From Diploscapter coronatus (taxonomy: Eukaryota > Nematoda > Chromadorea > Rhabditida > Rhabditidae): a stretch of 64,000 nt of DNA. Shown piece after piece: positions 60,415 to 64,000 of this stretch. The stretch covers positions 6,099,201 to 6,163,200 of the forward strand of contig OZ038422.1 in the NCBI GenBank assembly GCA_964036155.1, given 5' to 3'. Both the position numbers and the translations under genes were made by a program. Below the pieces are notes generated by a model. The model had not been told where the DNA came from. It saw only the letters and a list, made by a program, of their open reading frames with translations, and did no database searches. Numbering within the stretch: the stretch's first letter is position 1; each line of letters opens with the position of its first letter.

Positions 60415-63400
60415 ATGAGTGGATTTCTCAACTCCCTAGTTGAAGGAGGTAGGCTTCATTTTACTAAAAGTTGAAAATAGAAAATGTTTGCCATTTAAAG
60501 TAAGTTTCTTTGGAGATAAGATCAATTACGCACTTCGTAAGAGCACTGTGAAAGAAATAATTGCTATAAAATATATTGCACTATTTCTATTCTAGTTTCA
60601 TTTTGCTGCTGCAAACAACTCTTGATTGACATCCCGTGATTCATCCCAATCAAACAATTGAACTCCGCTTATCATTTACCTATTTCGTAATTCCTCATTT
60701 CCGTTGTAATGAGCGATGGCCGTCGTCTGCATTGCAGCACTGCTTGTCGCTTCTGGCAAAGCAACGAAAAACAGCATAAACCCATTGGGAAAGGAGTAGA
60801 ATCAGTCAAAACAGTTGGCCGCTTGCCCGATTCATTTTCACGTCTATTTTTGCCGCCCTCTTTTTCTCACATCTAAAATCACTTTTCTTCTCTGCAATCT
60901 CCTTGATCTATCCACCGCACTCATCATCTCTATCTTTCTAGTTCAAGCAACTTCTCTCGAAAGTTCAGTCTCTTCTCTCATTTTTGCATCTCCCAACATC
61001 TGTTAGAATTCTCGTGACATAGAACAAAACAACTCGAAGTTACGAAATCGTGAGAATTTCGATGGGAGTTTCTTACGAAAAACCAAGACATTGTGGCTAA
61101 TGAAACTAATGAGAGAAAGGAATTCCGTGAATTGTTTTAGCGCAAAACTTAACGCATGATTGGGGAGAAAGAGAAGGAGAGGGGAATTGAAAATTCCTCG
61201 ACGATTCACTCATCATGTGCAAATACGGGAGTATCATAAAACCGTGAAGAAAACGTTGCATTATTCCCTCAAGAATGCCATTTTTCATTTTTTCACCGAA
61301 AGAAAATAATAAAGGAAAGTCAAGGTATCATGGATCATTGCATACTTTTCAGCCAAATCGGCAGCCACAGCTGTCTCTGAAGCGATCGAAGAGACCAACA
61401 ATCAACAGGCTGCTGACGGTCAGCCACAACCTCCTGCGGAGCAGACCAAGCAGCCAACGCCTCCACCTGCACAGGACCAGACTGCCAAGTCAGGAAGTCC
61501 TGCCCCTGCTGGTGATCAGGGTAATACGCAAAATTTGGGCATATTCTGCTATAAATTCCGGAAAAGTGAATTGTGAGGATGAGAAAGTGACTAGAGAGTT
61601 TTAGAGAAAAGTACCCATTTTTATTGGACAAACCATTTCGTCAAAGCAATGGGAGAACAAATTATGAACTTATGAACGCGTATGATCATTCATCTATGCT
61701 CGAATGAACTCTTTTCAGCCTTTAAATTACTTTTCTTGACCAGATAGATAAGCAGATCAGAAAATTCCATAAGATTTTCGAGAATTTTAAGTCAATAAAG
61801 TTCAAAAGTCGGAAAGCTTCATGCTTCTTTCATTCACTGCCAATTGTTCTAGTCAGCTGATATTCTGCCATTTCGAAGATTTATGGCTGTCATAAAATCG
61901 CGAAAATTTTCTAGCAGATTTTTGCTCCGAATTTAGAAAAACCTGATCTTCAAAAATCTTTCTGAATTTAATTTTTACTTTATTCGTCATGTAAAATTTG
62001 TTCCACGCATTTTAAATTTATTTCCAAGCGGTGAATTATGAGACTCCCACACTCATGGATGTGAAATTTTTAGAAAATTATGACACGTTATGACACACAT
62101 CTCAACAGTCAATGCGATGAACTTCCATAATCATTGTCTCTTAGCATAATCGTTCTTTAAAAAATCCATTAAAATTATCCATGATTCCAGGCTTCCTCGG
62201 CAAGCTGGTTGATCTTGGGAAGGACGTGGTCGAAGCTCTCGGAGATCAGACCCAGAAGGCCGGCCATGCTGCTGCCGACGGGGCCTCGACTGCTGCAACG
62301 AAGACCGAGGACGCGGCGAAGAATGCCGCTGGTCTGACGAAGGAACAGCTCGAGCAAATCGGGAACACTGTTGGAGGATTGGGTCCGAAAATCATTTAGG
62401 CTGGATGAGATTACCATTATTTTTGTCGCATTTCAGTGCAAGGTCTGGCAGAAAAGACCGGATGGATCAAGAGTGGAAGTCCAACTGGAACTGGTGAAGC
62501 AGGTCAGGACGCTGATACTTCTGATGGCAACAAGGCACCTGCACCGACTCCGGCCGAACCCGAACAGAAATTCGATGCACAGCCAGTCATCGATGATGTG
62601 GAAGGAGAAAGTAAGAAATTTTCTTTTATTGCTGGATAGAATAGATTGGATATTCTGAGCACAAATCGAACTGAATTTTCAAAATTTTTCAAAAACCAGG
62701 TTTGAAACCTATGTTTTAAGCCTATCGGAGTTAAATTTATAAAAAAAAAATTTGAGATTCTCATTTGAACTCCAACCATTATTTAAATCCATAAATAGTG
62801 TGGAAAGTAATTACTTTCAGTCCAAAAAGTGGTTCACTCCGGATACACCGCTGCTAAGGAAGGTTCGAAATAGAAGTTGTTATTTTGAGTTCTACTCGTG
62901 TTTTGCAGTTAAACCTGATTTATTTTAGAATAGTCTTTTCTAAGAATGGAACACTGAAATTACCTATGTCGAATTCGAAGTACAACTAACAGTTTCATAA
63001 TAATTTAACCATATTTGGTCTCCTCCTTTGAGGTATTCAAATTTGTCTACTTACTTACCCATGTCATAGGTAGATTATTGCTGACGAGTTACATTGACAA
63101 TAGGTTTTCTATCCTTTACAACCATGTCCTAATCGAACCATTGTATCATGTTCAATGTTGGTTGAAATGTATAACAGAATATGGTGTTCAATAAAATAAT
63201 GATTAGTTAGTTGCCCTGCAGTATTTTTCAATAATAATCCGTTTTGCTCTTTCATAAATGTGAATTCTCATATTCCACATTTATAGTCTGAATTTGATCA
63301 TTGGTATTTTTTTCTTCAAAAATCACACGTCGGTGTCACTCTTAAACTACATAGATGAGCAAAGATGATTCATCGAAGGAATTTTGATCGCGTTTCCGGT

Positions 63401-64000
63401 ACACTTCATGGTTATTTGTTTGTATTTTAGTAGAAAACAATTGTAAATCGATGTGTGGTTTTTAGTGAAATCATTTAACAGAAAGAGATGCGAAATGTTA
63501 TCAGTGTTGATTTAGATGTAACGAAAACATTGAAAATTTACTCATAAATATTTCGAGGTGACAAATCATAGAAGTATGAAAGTTATAGCAGAATCGATGC
63601 ATCATGATTTGATGAGCTAGTGGAACAAAAATTCGTTGCTGATGCATAACTTTCAGATTCTACTGTCTATCTCATCACTGATGACAAATCACGAAAGAAA
63701 TTTATTCGGCATTGTTTGCGATATAAGGAATGACGTGTATTGCTACTAACAAAAGTCTATCGCAAATATGGTCTCATAACTTTAGGGGATGCAGATTTCG
63801 AACAGCCGAAGGAGGAGCAGCCGAAAGAAAGCGGCGGAGTATTGGCTGGTCTGACTTCACTTGGCGAAGATCCCATTGGTTTTGTGTCTGACAGTGCAAG
63901 TGCTGCAGCAGAAAAAACGAAGGAACTTGGATCGAGTGCGGTCGAAGCCGTGAAGGACGGAGCAGAGCATGTCGTAACCACAGTTGCTGACGTAGGATCG
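60415..64000 (+). CDS. LEA-like Ala/Lys/Glu-rich protein (partial, runs off the window)
   Basis: ATG at 60415 (MSGFLNSLVEG) is followed by in-phase exons: 61353-61521 (AKSAATAVSEAIEETNNQ, then a Pro/Gln-rich linker), 62190 to about 62390 (GFLGKLVDLGKDVVEALGDQ, HAAADGASTAATKTEDAAKN), about 62436-62610 (VQGLAEKTGWIKSGSPTGTG), about 62821-62862 (QKVVHSGYTAAKE) and from 63784 to the edge (ASAAAEKTKELGSSAVEAVK). The repeated Ala-rich amphipathic segments resemble group 3 LEA 11-mer repeats, known in nematodes for desiccation and stress tolerance. Perilipin-like amphipathic proteins are an alternative. The 3' end lies beyond the window. The donor after GGL (GTCCGA) is weak. Introns here are long, up to about 900 nt. 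Confidence 0.75.

Overview
The window looks like nuclear DNA of a rhabditid nematode. It is AT-rich, and its genes are cut into many short exons. Introns are often 40-60 nt and end in TTTCAG-like acceptors. Several start codons sit directly behind a TTTCAG-like acceptor, as expected for spliced-leader trans-splicing. The gene content fits too: nematode 7TM chemoreceptors, small Cys-loop channel paralogues, an animal heme peroxidase and C2H2 zinc fingers. No prokaryotic or viral genes were seen. All gene models are hand-assembled from exon phase, splice sites and paralogue comparison. Internal exon borders are approximate unless given exactly.

Layout, left to right. 1-3.3 kb: no convincing gene; it holds one copy of a diverged repeat whose partner lies inverted at 30.2-30.4 kb. 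3.3-12.5 kb (-): a PDXDC1-like group II decarboxylase homologue with a 4 kb first intron. 12.5-18.5 kb: gene-poor, with a hairpin and a compact foldback element. 18.5-23.9 kb (+): two tandem paralogous ligand-gated ion channel genes. 24.9-29.5 kb (-): a TATDN2-like TatD nuclease with a long disordered N-terminus. 31.3-34.6 kb (+): an animal heme peroxidase. 35.1-38.4 kb (+): a small Cys-rich single-pass membrane protein (Shisa-like in layout) with a candidate alternative first exon. 38.7-46.8 kb (-): three chemoreceptor genes, of which two are tandem Str-superfamily paralogues and one is a different 7TM family. 47.7-48.9 kb (+): a secreted Gln/Glu-rich protein. 49.8-51.7 kb (-): a C2H2 zinc-finger protein. 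53.0-53.9 kb (-): a secreted Cys-rich peptide precursor. 55.1-56.5 kb (+): an unrecognised protein. 56.7-58.6 kb (-): an RRM protein. 60.4 kb to the window end (+): an Ala/Lys/Glu-rich LEA-like protein, cut by the window edge.

The most unusual content is in the repeats. Three related MITEs share GGCTC-starting terminal inverted repeats; two have perfect 8-bp target-site duplications. A 119-bp foldback element has a 9-bp duplication. A 648-bp element has about 190-bp inverted termini and TA duplications. Two isolated hairpins and one inverted pair of diverged repeats complete the set. The genes do not form an obvious pathway; the clusters (channels, chemoreceptors) are ordinary tandem duplications.
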